A stretch of DNA of 64,000 nt from Vreelandella maris. GTDB lineage: Bacteria > Pseudomonadota > Gammaproteobacteria > Pseudomonadales > Halomonadaceae. The position numbers and the translations under genes are program-made. Positions 43,143 to 54,294 of the stretch are shown piece by piece (position 1 is the stretch's first letter; each line of letters starts with the position of its first letter). The stretch lies in the NCBI RefSeq assembly GCF_013371085.1, contig NZ_JABWCV010000005.1, positions 62,001 through 126,000 of the forward strand. Direction: 5' to 3'. Below the pieces are notes generated by a model. That model ran no database searches and was not told where the DNA came from. It saw only the letters and a program-made list of their open reading frames with translations.

Positions 43143-44408
43143 ATGTTCAGCCGTGATATGTCAATTGCCGGATTCGATGATGTGCTGTTTGATGCCATGC
43201 AGAAAGAAGTGGCGCGCCAGGAAGCCCACATCGAACTGATTGCTTCAGAAAACTACGCCAGCCCCCGCGTACTCGAAGCCCAGGGCAGCCAGCTGACCAA
43301 TAAATACGCCGAAGGTTACCCCGGCAAGCGTTACTACGGCGGCTGTGAATTCGTCGATATCGCTGAAAACCTAGCGATCGATTACGCCAAAGAGCTGTTC
43401 GGCGCTACCTACGTCAACGTGCAGCCCCATTCGGGCTCGCAAGCCAACAGCGCCGTTTTCCAGGCATTGGTCAAGCCAGGCGACACCATTTTAGGCATGA
43501 GCCTGGATGCTGGCGGTCACCTGACCCACGGTGCCAAGCCGAGCTTTTCGGGCAAGCACTATAATGCCATTCAGTACGGATTGAATGATCAAGAGCTGAT
43601 CGATTACGACCAAGTGGCTCAGCTGGCTCGTGAGCACAAGCCCAAAATGATCATTGCCGGTTTCTCAGCCTATTCACAAATTGTGGATTGGGCCAAGTTC
43701 CGTGAAATCGCCGATGAAGTAGGCGCTTACTTACTGGTTGATATGGCCCACGTCTCGGGTCTGGTAGCGGCGGGTGTTTACCCGAGCCCCTTGCCCCATG
43801 CGCACGTGGTCACCTCTACCACCCACAAAACGCTGCGCGGCCCGCGTAGTGGTGTAATTCTTTCTGCTGAAAACGACGCCGATATCGAGAAGAAGCTGCA
43901 ATCAGCGGTATTCCCCGGCGGCCAAGGCGGCCCCTTGATGCACGTGATCGCGGCCAAGGCAGTCTGCTTCAAAGAAGCCATGTCGCCCGAGTTCAAAACC
44001 TACCAACAGCAGGTAGTGAAGAACGCCAAAGCCATGGCCAAGGTGTTTATCGACCGCGGTTACGACATCGTTTCCGGTGGCACCGAAGACCACCTCTTCC
44101 TGCTCTCGCTGATCAAGCAAGGCGTAACCGGTAAAGATGCTGATGCGGCGCTTGGCCGTGCCCACATCACCGTGAACAAGAACGCCGTGCCTAACGACCC
44201 GCAAAGCCCGTTCGTCACCTCTGGCCTGCGCATTGGCACCCCGGCAGTCACCACGCGCGGTTTCGGCGAAGAAGAGTGTACCCAGCTCGCTGGCTGGATC
44301 TGTGACATTCTGGACGTGCTGGCCAAAGGCGAAGACACCAGCGCCATTGAAGCGAAGGTGCTGGATAAAGTAGCTGAGATTTGCGCGCGCCTACCGGTTT
44401 ACAAATAA
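43143..44408 (+). CDS. glyA: Serine hydroxymethyltransferase GlyA
   Basis: GlyA interconverts serine and glycine and charges tetrahydrofolate with one-carbon units. The 421-residue chain shows the N-terminal [15 protein letters not shown], the PLP lysine in [14 protein letters not shown] (about residue 230), and the C-terminal [19 protein letters not shown] precedes the ATG at 43143; an internal ATG five codons on is also possible. No glycine riboswitch or PurR site was recognised in the REP-filled upstream DNA. A terminator follows. Confidence 0.97.
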   Translation: MFSRDMSIAGFDDVLFDAMQKEVARQEAHIELIASENYASPRVLEAQGSQLTNKYAEGYPGKRYYGGCEFVDIAENLAIDYAKELFGATYVNVQPHSGSQANSAVFQALVKPGDTILGMSLDAGGHLTHGAKPSFSGKHYNAIQYGLNDQELIDYDQVAQLAREHKPKMIIAGFSAYSQIVDWAKFREIADEVGAYLLVDMAHVSGLVAAGVYPSPLPHAHVVTSTTHKTLRGPRSGVILSAENDADIEKKLQSAVFPGGQGGPLMHVIAAKAVCFKEAMSPEFKTYQQQVVKNAKAMAKVFIDRGYDIVSGGTEDHLFLLSLIKQGVTGKDADAALGRAHITVNKNAVPNDPQSPFVTSGLRIGTPAVTTRGFGEEECTQLAGWICDILDVLAKGEDTSAIEAKVLDKVAEICARLPVYK

Positions 44409-44445
44409 GCGACGCTTGCTGTAAGTCGCTAGCCTAGCGTTCGAT

Positions 44446-44480
44446 AAAGCCGTCGAAAGATAATCATCTTCGGCGGCTTT
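44446..44480. terminator. Bidirectional terminator between glyA and rfaH
   Basis: An imperfect stem of about 15 pairs (AAAGCCGTCGAAAGAT against ATCTTCGGCGGCTTT) lies between the two convergent genes. The plus side ends CTTTGTCGTTT, a moderate U-tract. Confidence 0.7.
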
Positions 44481-44485
44481 GTCGT

Positions 44486-45010
44486 TTATGGCTTCTGCAA
44501 ATGCGCAATGGGAACTTCCACCTGCTGGGGGCGGTTTAATAACGTGAGTAGGAGAAGGGCGCGGTCTTGGCCTTTTAGTTCGGTGAGCTGTGCAAGCTGA
44601 CCTTTGAACGGTCCTTCGGTGACTTCCACGGCATCGCCAACGTGGAAATACACCTCTTTTGATGCTTCATCCTGAACGCTATTCTGGAGCAAGGTTTCCA
44701 TGATGTAAGTGGGTACGGCAGCGGGCTGGTTGCCAAAGGTCACAAGGCGCAATACACCCCGTGTAGAACGGATCGGCCGCCAGTTACTGGCCACCTGATC
44801 AAGCTCAATAAATAAGTAATGTGGGAAGAGTGGTTCGGTGAGCCACACCAGCTTGTTGCGCCGTTTACGCTGCACCGCCAACACTGGGTGAAAAACATGA
44901 TAGCCCTGGTTTTCCAAATGGCTCGCCGCGCGGAAAGACTCGCCCCCCTTACATTGGATAAGGTACCATTGCGCGCACTCTGCGCTGGCTTGGCTATCGT
45001 AAAGGCCCAT
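44486..45010 (-). CDS. rfaH: Transcription antitermination factor RfaH
   Basis: A 174-residue NusG paralogue. The N-terminal NGN domain (WYLIQCKGGESFRAASHLENQGY, then PLFPHYLFIELD) binds RNA polymerase, and the C-terminal KOW domain includes VGDAVEVTEGPFKGQLAQLTEL. RfaH is recruited at ops sites and lets RNA polymerase read through long polysaccharide operons. The start at 45010 has AAGGAG five bases upstream; the frame to 45073 is not needed. Two ops sequences lie within 500 bases on the other side, facing the polysaccharide operon. Confidence 0.92.
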   Translation of the reverse strand: MGLYDSQASAECAQWYLIQCKGGESFRAASHLENQGYHVFHPVLAVQRKRRNKLVWLTEPLFPHYLFIELDQVASNWRPIRSTRGVLRLVTFGNQPAAVPTYIMETLLQNSVQDEASKEVYFHVGDAVEVTEGPFKGQLAQLTELKGQDRALLLLTLLNRPQQVEVPIAHLQKP

Positions 45011-45183
45011 GTCGCTCCTTGCGGTAGAATGAGTTAACCCAGGAGGCTGACTAAGCTCAGGGTAAGCGCGCATTGTAACAAAATCGCAGTGACCGAGCGC
45101 AGCAAACGATGCATTAAGGGCGCCGTCGGCACGCCAAATGCTAAATAAGACTAGGGCAAGGGAAATGTCCGGAACAATCCCTG

Positions 45184-45195
45184 GGCGGTAGCGTG
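45184..45195 (+). promoter_or_regulatory. ops element 1 (RfaH recruitment site)
   Basis: GGCGGTAGCGTG is an exact match to the ops core. It is embedded in a JUMPstart-like leader GTCCGGAACA...GGGCGGTAGCGTGCCT that begins at 45167. It is 354 bases before the first gene. Confidence 0.9.
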
Positions 45196-45198
45196 CCT

Positions 45199-45485
45199 GA
45201 AAGATTTTTAAGGCGCAGAGCTATGGGGGGCGCGGCTATTTTTACTCAGCTGTAAAGTGCGGCAAGGCAAAAATTGTTGCGATTCAAGGACTGGTCATCG
45301 CTGCCGCCCACTCTATCTACAGATATTCACCCGCAGCAGCACAGAGCCTAGCCTTTGTCCACGTGGTGCCTGCTATTAAGAAAATGTATCATGCCGGTTA
45401 ATTTACAACTGCCTCATGCGCCAATAACTAGTTAGCTAGCGAAATTGAAGCATGAAGCATATACCTAAAAAGGGCATGGGAAAGC
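45199..45485. other. Leader between the two ops elements
   Basis: About 290 bases with no gene. The sequence is mixed in composition and shows no strong terminator or promoter to my eye. It separates the two ops copies, which are 318 bases apart. Confidence 0.4.
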
Positions 45486-45501
45486 GTCCGGAACATCTCA
45501 G

Positions 45502-45513
45502 GGCGGTAGCGTG
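45502..45513 (+). promoter_or_regulatory. ops element 2 (RfaH recruitment site)
   Basis: A second exact GGCGGTAGCGTG, again with GTCCGGAACA upstream (45486-45495) and GCCT after it. It is 36 bases before the wzz-type gene start, the more usual position. Confidence 0.9.
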
Positions 45514-45548
45514 CCTAAACGTAATCTAGTGAGGTTAAAGCAGTGAGC

Positions 45549-46334
45549 ATGGAGCAACCCCCACGCAGTACTTACCAAGACGATGAAGTTTCATTAGTTG
45601 ATCTAGCCAAAATTCTTATACGCCGCCGTTGGTGGTTGATCGGTACAAGTGTGATTGTTTTTCTATTGGCGGTGATGTCCACATTACTTCTTCAAGATGG
45701 GGCGCTTTATCAATATACTTCTATTTATCAGCAAGCTGAAAAAAAACCTAGTATACCTTTAAATGACTCAGAGTCTCTTGTTCAGCAAGTTGAGAATCTA
45801 TATTGGCCTAATTATCAGCGTAGCTATAAAGAAGAAAATAATGTTAGCGTCTTACCATTTGACTTGGAAGTAAGTAATCCAGGCAATACTATTCTAATTA
45901 CGTTGCGCAGCATTGCAGAAGAGGAAGTTCAGGGGCAAGTGATTAGCTTGCATGAAGCTATATTAAATAGTGTGGTATTACACGATGAGAATTCACTGGA
46001 AAAGCTAAAATTCAAGCTGGAAGGCAACATTGAGCTAACTTCTACTTTGATGGAGCGTGTTGAGAGTGGAGATTCATATACCGCTGTTGAGATGGCTGTT
46101 AACTATGCTGATAGGCTTTTTAAGCTTGAAAGTGAGCTTGATGACCTAGCGAAAGGAGAAGTGCTTGAATATGCCGTTAGTGGAGATGTTCTAGAACCCA
46201 CGTTAAGCAGTAGTATGATAATTGTTCTCGGAATTATATTTGGTGGTGTCGCTGGTGTCATTGCTGCATTTTTTGTTGAGTTTGTTGTAAGGGTTAGAGG
46301 GAGTATGAAGTTAGATGTTATACGGAGTGAATGA
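45549..46334 (+). CDS. wzz: Wzz-type polysaccharide chain-length determinant
   Basis: A 261-residue inner-membrane protein with one membrane segment near each end (about residues 28-50, WWLIGTSVIVFLLAVMSTLLL, and 215-245) and a periplasmic helical domain in between, the normal Wzz layout. The N-terminal DDEVSLVDLAKILIRRRWW is family-like. Wzz sets polymer length made by Wzy. I use the ATG at 45549; a GTG two codons earlier is equally possible. It is the first gene after the ops elements. Confidence 0.87.
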   Translation: MEQPPRSTYQDDEVSLVDLAKILIRRRWWLIGTSVIVFLLAVMSTLLLQDGALYQYTSIYQQAEKKPSIPLNDSESLVQQVENLYWPNYQRSYKEENNVSVLPFDLEVSNPGNTILITLRSIAEEEVQGQVISLHEAILNSVVLHDENSLEKLKFKLEGNIELTSTLMERVESGDSYTAVEMAVNYADRLFKLESELDDLAKGEVLEYAVSGDVLEPTLSSSMIIVLGIIFGGVAGVIAAFFVEFVVRVRGSMKLDVIRSE

Positions 46335-46383
46335 TTGCTCAATATCTTCTGCTTATAATTACATCTAATAAAGTGTGAGAAAA

Positions 46384-47697
46384 ATGTCAGATCCTAAAAA
46401 TTTATTAGTAAGTAAGCTAAACAGTAAAAAAGCTATAATTGGTATAGTAGGTTTAGGCTATGTTGGTTTGCCGCTTATGCTTCGTTATAACGAGATAGGC
46501 TTCCGCGTTTTAGGGATTGATATTGACGCTGGAAAGGTCAATAGCCTGAATGCGGGAAAAAGCTATATTGAGCACATTTCAAGTGATAAGTTAGCGAAAG
46601 CTCGAGAAACCGGCTTTGAAGCTACCACTGATTTTGGGCGGGCCAGTGAGTGCGACGCTCTTATTCTTTGCGTGCCCACGCCGCTGAATAAATACCGCGA
46701 GCCAGATATCAGTTTCGTGGTTAATACAACCGAGGCACTTCAACCCTACTTCCGCGAAGGACAGGTGGTGTCACTAGAAAGTACCACCTACCCAGGTACT
46801 ACCGAAGAGGAACTACTTCCACGCATTCAGAATGATACTCTTACCGTGGGGGTAAATATCTTCTTGATCTACTCGCCCGAGCGTGAAGACCCAGGCAATC
46901 CTGATTTTGAGACCCGCACTATACCCAAGGTTTTGGGCGGGCATACTCCTAATTGTCTTGAGGCTGGAAAGGCACTTTACGAACAAGCCATTGATCAAGT
47001 CGTAACTGTAAGCACCACTAAAGCGGCGGAAATGACTAAACTGCTGGAAAATATTCACCGTGCAGTCAACATCGGTTTAGTCAACGAGATGAAAATCGTA
47101 GCGGATCGTATGGGCATTGATTTGTTCGAAGTCATTGATGCTGCCGCTACCAAGCCGTTCGGTTTTACAGCTTATTATCCAGGGCCAGGTCTTGGCGGTC
47201 ACTGTATTCCGATTGATCCGTTTTACCTGACATGGAAGGCGCGTGAGTATGGCCTTCATACGCGTTTCATCGAACTGTCGGGCGAAGTTAATCAAGCGAT
47301 GCCTGAATACGTGGTGAATAAACTCATGGATGGGCTTAACGACGCAGGTAAACCTCTCAAGAACAGCAAAGTTCTTGTGCTAGGCATCGCTTACAAAAAG
47401 AACGTAGATGATATGCGAGAGTCGCCATCAGTCACCATTATGGAGCTGTTGCAGGCCAAGGGTGCATTGGTCGCCTACAGTGACCCGCACGTACCCATTT
47501 TCCCCAAGATGCGCGAACACCATTTTGATCTCTCCAGCGTTGAGCTAACGGAGCATTCGTTGGCAGAGTATGACGCTGTTGTGCTGGCTACCGATCACGA
47601 ACGCTTCGACTATGACCTGATCAAGTCAAAGGCACAGCTGATCATTGATAGCCGCGGCAAGTATCGCGAACCCGCCGCCAACGTCATCAAAGCCTGA
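46384..47697 (+). CDS. wbpA: UDP-N-acetylglucosamine 6-dehydrogenase WbpA
   Basis: A 437-residue nucleotide-sugar dehydrogenase of the WbpA type, oxidising UDP-GlcNAc to UDP-GlcNAcA. It has NAD-binding [12 protein letters not shown], the [11 protein letters not shown] and [10 protein letters not shown] stretches, and the catalytic cysteine in [13 protein letters not shown]. The next three genes complete the path to UDP-GlcNAc3NAcA as in Pseudomonas aeruginosa O5. The start at 46384 is an ATG; a GTG at 46375 is in frame. Confidence 0.92.
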   Translation: MSDPKNLLVSKLNSKKAIIGIVGLGYVGLPLMLRYNEIGFRVLGIDIDAGKVNSLNAGKSYIEHISSDKLAKARETGFEATTDFGRASECDALILCVPTPLNKYREPDISFVVNTTEALQPYFREGQVVSLESTTYPGTTEEELLPRIQNDTLTVGVNIFLIYSPEREDPGNPDFETRTIPKVLGGHTPNCLEAGKALYEQAIDQVVTVSTTKAAEMTKLLENIHRAVNIGLVNEMKIVADRMGIDLFEVIDAAATKPFGFTAYYPGPGLGGHCIPIDPFYLTWKAREYGLHTRFIELSGEVNQAMPEYVVNKLMDGLNDAGKPLKNSKVLVLGIAYKKNVDDMRESPSVTIMELLQAKGALVAYSDPHVPIFPKMREHHFDLSSVELTEHSLAEYDAVVLATDHERFDYDLIKSKAQLIIDSRGKYREPAANVIKA

Positions 47698-48666
<969 letters not shown>

Positions 48667-48685
48667 AAATGGAGCACTATTAAAA

Positions 48686-49261
48686 ATGCCTGTAACGATT
48701 CACCCTAGCGCAATTGTCGACGAAGGCGCCCAAATTGGTGAAGGCTCCCGCGTGTGGCACTTTGTACACGTATGTGGCGGCGCCAAAATAGGCAAAAACG
48801 TTTCCATGGGCCAAGGCGTGTTTGTGGGTAACAAAGTCACCATTGGTGATAATTGTAAAATTCAAAATAACGTCTCGGTTTATGACAACGTCCACCTGGA
48901 AGAAGGTGTATTTTGTGGCCCCAGCATGGTGTTCACTAACGTCTATAACCCCCGCTCGCTGATTGAGCGCAAGGACGAATACCTCAATACCATTGTTCGC
49001 CGAGGGGCCAGCTTAGGTGCCAATTGTACTATCGTATGCGGCGTAACCATCGGCCGTTATGCCTTTATCGGCGCAGGTGCAGTCGTTAACAAAGATGTAC
49101 CCGATTATGCTTTGGTGGTAGGCGTGCCAGCCAAACAGATTGGCTGGATGAGCGAGTTTGGTGAACAGCTGAACTTGCCTGTTAGCGGAGAAGGCGAAAC
49201 GGTTTGCGCTCACACTGGTACAAAGTATCAGCTCAAAAACGGGCAGCTCTCCAAAGCTTGA
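48686..49261 (+). CDS. wbpD: UDP-GlcNAc3NA N-acetyltransferase WbpD
   Basis: A 191-residue left-handed beta-helix acetyltransferase with hexapeptide repeats ([20 protein letters not shown] onward). It acetylates the 3-amino group of UDP-GlcNAc3NA using acetyl-CoA. The catalytic-type segment [14 protein letters not shown] is present. It lies between wbpB and wbpE, the order of the known pathway. Spacing to wbpB is 19 bases. Confidence 0.92.
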   Translation: MPVTIHPSAIVDEGAQIGEGSRVWHFVHVCGGAKIGKNVSMGQGVFVGNKVTIGDNCKIQNNVSVYDNVHLEEGVFCGPSMVFTNVYNPRSLIERKDEYLNTIVRRGASLGANCTIVCGVTIGRYAFIGAGAVVNKDVPDYALVVGVPAKQIGWMSEFGEQLNLPVSGEGETVCAHTGTKYQLKNGQLSKA

Positions 49262-49308
49262 ACAGTAGATAGCCCTTGCATATCACTTTATTCGAAGGTT
49301 AACCAAGC

Positions 49309-50418
49309 ATGCAGTTTATCGACCTAGCCGCCCAGCAAGCCAGAATCAAAGACAAGATCGATGCCAATATCCAGAAGGTGCTGGCGCACGGAAAATATAT
49401 TTTAGGTCCGGAAGTGGCAGAGCTAGAAGAGAAGCTAGTTGAATTTACTGGCGCAAAATACTGCATAACCGTAGCCAATGGCACCGACGCTCTTCAGATC
49501 GCCCAAATGGCACTTGGCATAGGGCCTAGTGACGAAGTGATCGTACCTGGTTTTAGTTATATTGCCACCGCAGAAACTCCGGCTCTTCTGGGTGCAAAAC
49601 CGGTTTATATAGACATAGATCCTCGTACTTACAACATGGACCCGGCAAAGCTGGAAGCCGCCATTACCCCGCGTACCAAGGCGATCATTCCTGTCTCGCT
49701 ATACGGGCAGTGTGCAGATTTTGATGCCATTAATGCTATTGCAGAGAAGCATGGCATCCCAGTCATTGAGGATGGCGCACAAAGCTTTGGTGCCAGTTAC
49801 AAGGGCAAGAAATCCTGCAACCTGAGTACTATCGGCTGTACGAGTTTCTTTCCTTCAAAACCATTGGGATGTTATGGCGACGGTGGGGCAATCTTTACTA
49901 ACGATGAAGAACTGGCAACCATCCTTCGCCAGATCGCCCGGCACGGGCAAGACCGACGCTACCACCATATTCGAGTCGGCGTTAACAGTCGCTTGGATAC
50001 GCTACAAGCAGCCATTTTGATTCCAAAGCTTGAAATCTTTAAGGAAGAGATCGAGCTTCGTAATCAAGCAGCCAAGCGTTATACCCGCCTATTAAATGAG
50101 GCGGGCGTTGCAACAACACCCATCATTGAGAAACACAATGTTTCAGCCTGGGCTCAGTACACAATTCGTGTGGAAAATCGAGACAAACTTCAAATGAAGA
50201 TGAAAGAGCTCGGAATTCCGACGACTGTTCATTACCCTATACCACTAAATAGGCAGCCTGCCGTAGCTGATGATTTAGTGCAATTACCCGTTGGGGATAA
50301 AATGGCTGACCAGGTCGTAAGTTTACCGATGCATCCTTATATAGAGGAAAGTCAGATTGAATATTTAGTAGTTACGTTGATTGGCGCCTCGAATCTAAAC
50401 TTCAAAATACAACATTAA
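49309..50418 (+). CDS. wbpE: UDP-3-keto-GlcNAcA aminotransferase WbpE
   Basis: A 369-residue DegT/DnrJ/EryC1 PLP enzyme that adds the 3-amino group. The Schiff-base lysine is in SFFPSKPLGCYGDGGAI near residue 184, and MQFIDLAAQQARIKDKI is the typical WbpE start. It finishes the four-gene UDP-GlcNAc3NAcA set. The WbpI epimerase that would make the ManNAc3NAcA form is not seen in this window. Confidence 0.92.
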   Translation: MQFIDLAAQQARIKDKIDANIQKVLAHGKYILGPEVAELEEKLVEFTGAKYCITVANGTDALQIAQMALGIGPSDEVIVPGFSYIATAETPALLGAKPVYIDIDPRTYNMDPAKLEAAITPRTKAIIPVSLYGQCADFDAINAIAEKHGIPVIEDGAQSFGASYKGKKSCNLSTIGCTSFFPSKPLGCYGDGGAIFTNDEELATILRQIARHGQDRRYHHIRVGVNSRLDTLQAAILIPKLEIFKEEIELRNQAAKRYTRLLNEAGVATTPIIEKHNVSAWAQYTIRVENRDKLQMKMKELGIPTTVHYPIPLNRQPAVADDLVQLPVGDKMADQVVSLPMHPYIEESQIEYLVVTLIGASNLNFKIQH

Positions 50419-50461
50419 GATAAATGATGATCTATCAACACAGACTGATTTTTATTTTTTT

Positions 50462-51757
50462 ATGAAGCGTCATGTTTATCGACTTCTTCCTAAAAGCCGT
50501 ATTGGGCGTAGTATTGCTGTATTAATGAGTGGCACAGCTGTAGCACAGGCAATGACAGCAGTATCTATGCCTATTGTCACGAGACTTTATACGCCTGAAA
50601 TGATAGGTGTAATCTCTGTGTACCTATCTTTTTTTAACTTTTGGTTAACGCTTTTAACTTGGCGATATGAAAGCGCTCTACTAATTGCAGAAGATGAGCA
50701 AGAGTCACATCATATTTTTAGGCTGGGAGCCATTTTAGCGCTTATAACAGCTCTTTTGGCTATTCCTGTTTTAAGTGGGCTGCAATACACTGGAACGCTG
50801 GGGTTTGAAGTTTTACCGCCATGGGCACCTTTAGTATTGTTTATGTCATTATTAGGCTACGGTTGGTTCATGCTTTATCGGTGTTGGTTGTTGAGATTAC
50901 AAGAAGTTCGAATTATCACTATGTCAACTATCGCTCGTGCAGGTGCTAACGCTGGGGCTAGGATAGCTTTAGGTGGCTTAAGTTTTGGTATGTATGGTCT
51001 ATTTATTGCCGAAGTACTTGGCTCATGGTCAGCTTTAGGTGCTGTAAGAAAGAAAACTAAGAAGTTACTCAAAACACCAATTCCAATTTGGAGTTTAGGC
51101 AGCTTAAAACAAGCTGCTATACGCTACAAGAAATTTGCTCAGTATGAGATGCCATCAGCGGTAGTAAACCAAATGGCTATAGCTCTGCCTGTTCCGATTG
51201 TTGGTATGCTTTATGGAGCTAGTGCTGCTGGTTGGTTTGGATTAGCGAGACTACTTTACGCTATACCTAACGGGCAGATCGGGAAAACTGCAGGTGATGT
51301 CTTTCAAATGGAACTTGGAAGCCTCGTTCGAGAGGGTGACTATAAAAAAGGTGAAAAATTATTCTATAAATTCTCAATTCGATTGACCTGTGTCGGATTG
51401 GTCCCGCTTTTACTAGCAATATTTTTAGCTCCTCGTTTCGTTCCTTATATATTCGGCAAGGATTGGTCTGGCATGGGGGATATCGTTGCTCACATGGCTC
51501 CTTGGATGTTTATGTCATTAGTTGTGGGAAGTATGAGTCGTGCCTTATCAGTCCTCCAGAAGCAGCAATGGAAGCTTCTATATGATGCTTCTGCTTTAAG
51601 TGTTGTCTTAGTAGCATTTTTTTTAGCGAGAGAAAATAAACTTGATTTGATAAACTTCGTAGACGTTCTGTCAAGTGGCATGGTTTTGGCTTATATCGTT
51701 TATTTCTTAGTTATTTCTCTAACAATTAAGAAAATGTCAGCTCGATCTCTGAAATAA
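50462..51757 (+). CDS. wzx: Polysaccharide flippase (Wzx type)
   Basis: A 431-residue membrane protein of the polysaccharide-transporter (MATE-like) family with about twelve helices. The N-terminal SIAVLMSGTAVAQAMTAVSMPIVTRLYTPEMIG is a standard Wzx start. It should flip the undecaprenyl-linked repeat unit to the periplasm. From here to about 55,900 the DNA is clearly more AT-rich than the enzyme genes on either side, as is common for serotype-specific genes. Confidence 0.88.
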   Translation: MKRHVYRLLPKSRIGRSIAVLMSGTAVAQAMTAVSMPIVTRLYTPEMIGVISVYLSFFNFWLTLLTWRYESALLIAEDEQESHHIFRLGAILALITALLAIPVLSGLQYTGTLGFEVLPPWAPLVLFMSLLGYGWFMLYRCWLLRLQEVRIITMSTIARAGANAGARIALGGLSFGMYGLFIAEVLGSWSALGAVRKKTKKLLKTPIPIWSLGSLKQAAIRYKKFAQYEMPSAVVNQMAIALPVPIVGMLYGASAAGWFGLARLLYAIPNGQIGKTAGDVFQMELGSLVREGDYKKGEKLFYKFSIRLTCVGLVPLLLAIFLAPRFVPYIFGKDWSGMGDIVAHMAPWMFMSLVVGSMSRALSVLQKQQWKLLYDASALSVVLVAFFLARENKLDLINFVDVLSSGMVLAYIVYFLVISLTIKKMSARSLK

Positions 51758-51878
51758 TAATATCATTGATGATAGTCTGAGCAAATTTTCTTGCTTTGTC
51801 TAAATTCTTAGATATCTAGTTAGAAGTTTAATTTAAAACCGCGTTTTTTATGTAAATGAAGACTCACATGAGATTGTA

Positions 51879-53189
51879 ATGATGATAAAGTTATTGTCTA
51901 ATAGAATGTTTTTTTTAAGTGTTTGCTTGATTTTTAGAATCGTTGTTGACTTTTCTTATGTTTTATTTGTATACCCTTTGTATGAGTATTCTGGATTTCC
52001 TCTCAGTTTTTCTTTTTATAGCTATTCTTTGTCCTGGTTGGTTTATTTATTCTGTTTAATGCTGTCTCCACACCTTCTTAATAAAGTCTCGGATTACTTT
52101 ATAACATCTTTTCTTTTAACTATTATAGCTCCTTTAAGTAGTCTTGTAGGTTTATCAAACCTTGACCAATTTTCACTGTTTATTACTGCATTTGTATTTT
52201 TATTTTTCAGACTTTTCCAACATGGTAGTTTACTGTCAAAGCTAATGCCTGTTCCTGGTGTTATGAAAGTCTCAGAAGGGCGTGCTTTCTTATTGATATT
52301 TTCAACTGTTTCAGTGTGTATTCTCATCTTTTGGTATTTTTATTCTGGAGCATTTCAGTTTTTCAACTTGAATATTTTTAAAGTTTATGATTTTAGATCC
52401 CAGAGTGCGCAGCTGGCAAATGTTGGCTTTTTTAGCTATTTTAATAATTGGGTTTTTGGTGTTTTTTCAGTGTTTTTAATGAGCTATTGTTTGTATAGGA
52501 AAAGCTATATTGGGTTTTTGATTCTTTTTTTAATACAGCTGTTTTTTTATGGGGTTTCAAATCATAAGTCTGTGCTGCTCTATCCAGTAATGATTTTAGT
52601 CATTTGGTTTTACTTTAGATATACTAGAGCAATTTCTGTAGTACCTTTAGGTTTCTCGGTGATTTTCATTGGTTGCTTATTAAGTTACTTAGCATTTGAT
52701 CATTTGATCGCAGGGTCACTTTTCATTAGGCGAGTTTTTTTTGTACCAGCTAAATTAACATTAGACTATTTTTCTTTTTTTTCAGCGAATGAGCTTGTCT
52801 GGTGGAGTAACTCGGTTCTATCTAGATTTATAGAATATCCTTATGATCTGACAATAAGTAAAGTGATTGGTGAATATAATGGGAGTGGGTTCTCGGCAAA
52901 TAATGGCTTCATTTCAGCAGGGTATGCACATGCTAATTTGATAGGTGTTGCTATATATACATTCATTTTTTCTTACTTCCTAAAAGTGTTGGACTCTTTA
53001 GTAATTAAATCAGATGTTCCTATATGGTTGGCATTGTGTATGACAATTGTTCCACTTCGGGCAGCTTTAATTTCATCTGACCTATTAACCACTATGCTTA
53101 CACATGGCTTAGCTATTAGTTTATTAATGGTTATGCTATTTAGGCGTTCGTCTAATCTAAATAAAACTTGTTGTTATAAAAATGACTAA
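51879..53189 (+). CDS. wzy: Probable O-antigen polymerase (Wzy-like)
   Basis: A 436-residue, very hydrophobic protein with about ten to twelve helices, rich in Phe, Leu, Ser and Tyr. Wzy proteins share little sequence, so the call rests on topology and position after the flippase. A large hydrophilic loop around residues 290-345, containing [20 protein letters not shown], resembles the periplasmic loop of O-antigen polymerases. It is very AT-rich. It overlaps the next gene by eight bases. Confidence 0.75.
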   Translation: MMIKLLSNRMFFLSVCLIFRIVVDFSYVLFVYPLYEYSGFPLSFSFYSYSLSWLVYLFCLMLSPHLLNKVSDYFITSFLLTIIAPLSSLVGLSNLDQFSLFITAFVFLFFRLFQHGSLLSKLMPVPGVMKVSEGRAFLLIFSTVSVCILIFWYFYSGAFQFFNLNIFKVYDFRSQSAQLANVGFFSYFNNWVFGVFSVFLMSYCLYRKSYIGFLILFLIQLFFYGVSNHKSVLLYPVMILVIWFYFRYTRAISVVPLGFSVIFIGCLLSYLAFDHLIAGSLFIRRVFFVPAKLTLDYFSFFSANELVWWSNSVLSRFIEYPYDLTISKVIGEYNGSGFSANNGFISAGYAHANLIGVAIYTFIFSYFLKVLDSLVIKSDVPIWLALCMTIVPLRAALISSDLLTTMLTHGLAISLLMVMLFRRSSNLNKTCCYKND

Positions 53190-54294
53190 AATTGCACATT
53201 TGTCTTCAGTCCATAAGCGTACTGATACTCGTATTTTCCTTAAGGAATGTAGTTCTCTTGCCAATCACGGTTATTCTACTTATTTGATTGTGGCTGATGG
53301 CCAAGGCGATGAGGTTAAAAATGGCGTCGCTATATTTGATGTGGGTGACTCTAAAAATCGTTTAGCTCGTATATCAAAGGCTCCTGGAAGGGTGCTTAAC
53401 CGTGCATTAAAGATTGATGCTGATCTTTATCATTTGCATGATCCAGAACTAATCCCGATTGGTCTTAAGCTTAAAAAGCTAGGTAAAAAGGTCATATTCG
53501 ATGCTCACGAAGATGTTCCAAAGCAAATATTAGGGAAGCCTTACCTGAATTGGTTGGCTAGACAAACAATATCTAAAATCTTTGGTGTGTTTGAGAAGTA
53601 TGCTTGTCGTAAGCTAGATGCTGTAGTCGCTGCTACTCCCTATATTAGGGATAAGTTTACTGCAATGGGTGTGAACTCAGTAGATATTAACAACTACCCT
53701 TTGTTAGGTGAGCTTTCAATCGGAGAAGTTGATTGGTCGCAAAAGAAGGATCAGGTAGTCTATGTTGGAGGGCTAGGAAGTATTCGTGGAATACACGAAA
53801 TGGTTAAGGCTATAGCTCTAACCGAAAATAGTGTTGAATTTGTTCTGGGTGGGAATTTCGTTCAGCCTAGTTTTGAATCAAAAGTCCGTGCTGAAGCAGG
53901 ATGGCAAAAAGTTAAGTATCTCGGTTGGTTAGATCGGAATGGAGTGAAAGATTCACTAAATGAATCTGTCGCTGGACTTGTGACTCTTCATCCTATAATC
54001 AATTATTTGGATTCATTGCCAGTGAAGATGTTTGAATATATGGCCGCAGGTTTACCTGTGATTGCTTCCAACTTCTCTCTATGGGAAAAGATCATCGAAG
54101 GTAATCAATGTGGGCTATGCGTGGATCCTCTTGATCCAAAAGCGATTGCTGAGGCGATTGATTATCTAGTCTCTCATCCAATAGAAGCTAAAAAGATGGG
54201 TCATAACGGCCAGAAGGCTGTGTTAGAAAAATATAATTGGATTAATGAAGAGCAGAAGCTATTGGCATTTTACAAAGAGCTAGGACTAAACTAA
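53182..54294 (+). CDS. Family 4 glycosyltransferase
   Basis: A 370-residue GT-B glycosyltransferase. The N-terminal [21 protein letters not shown] and the [21 protein letters not shown] region form the acceptor half, and the donor half has [17 protein letters not shown], the GT4 motif near the nucleotide sugar. It should add one sugar to the lipid-linked repeat unit. The donor cannot be predicted. The gene overlaps wzy and is followed directly by the lipoprotein gene. Confidence 0.88.
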   Translation: MTKIAHLSSVHKRTDTRIFLKECSSLANHGYSTYLIVADGQGDEVKNGVAIFDVGDSKNRLARISKAPGRVLNRALKIDADLYHLHDPELIPIGLKLKKLGKKVIFDAHEDVPKQILGKPYLNWLARQTISKIFGVFEKYACRKLDAVVAATPYIRDKFTAMGVNSVDINNYPLLGELSIGEVDWSQKKDQVVYVGGLGSIRGIHEMVKAIALTENSVEFVLGGNFVQPSFESKVRAEAGWQKVKYLGWLDRNGVKDSLNESVAGLVTLHPIINYLDSLPVKMFEYMAAGLPVIASNFSLWEKIIEGNQCGLCVDPLDPKAIAEAIDYLVSHPIEAKKMGHNGQKAVLEKYNWINEEQKLLAFYKELGLN

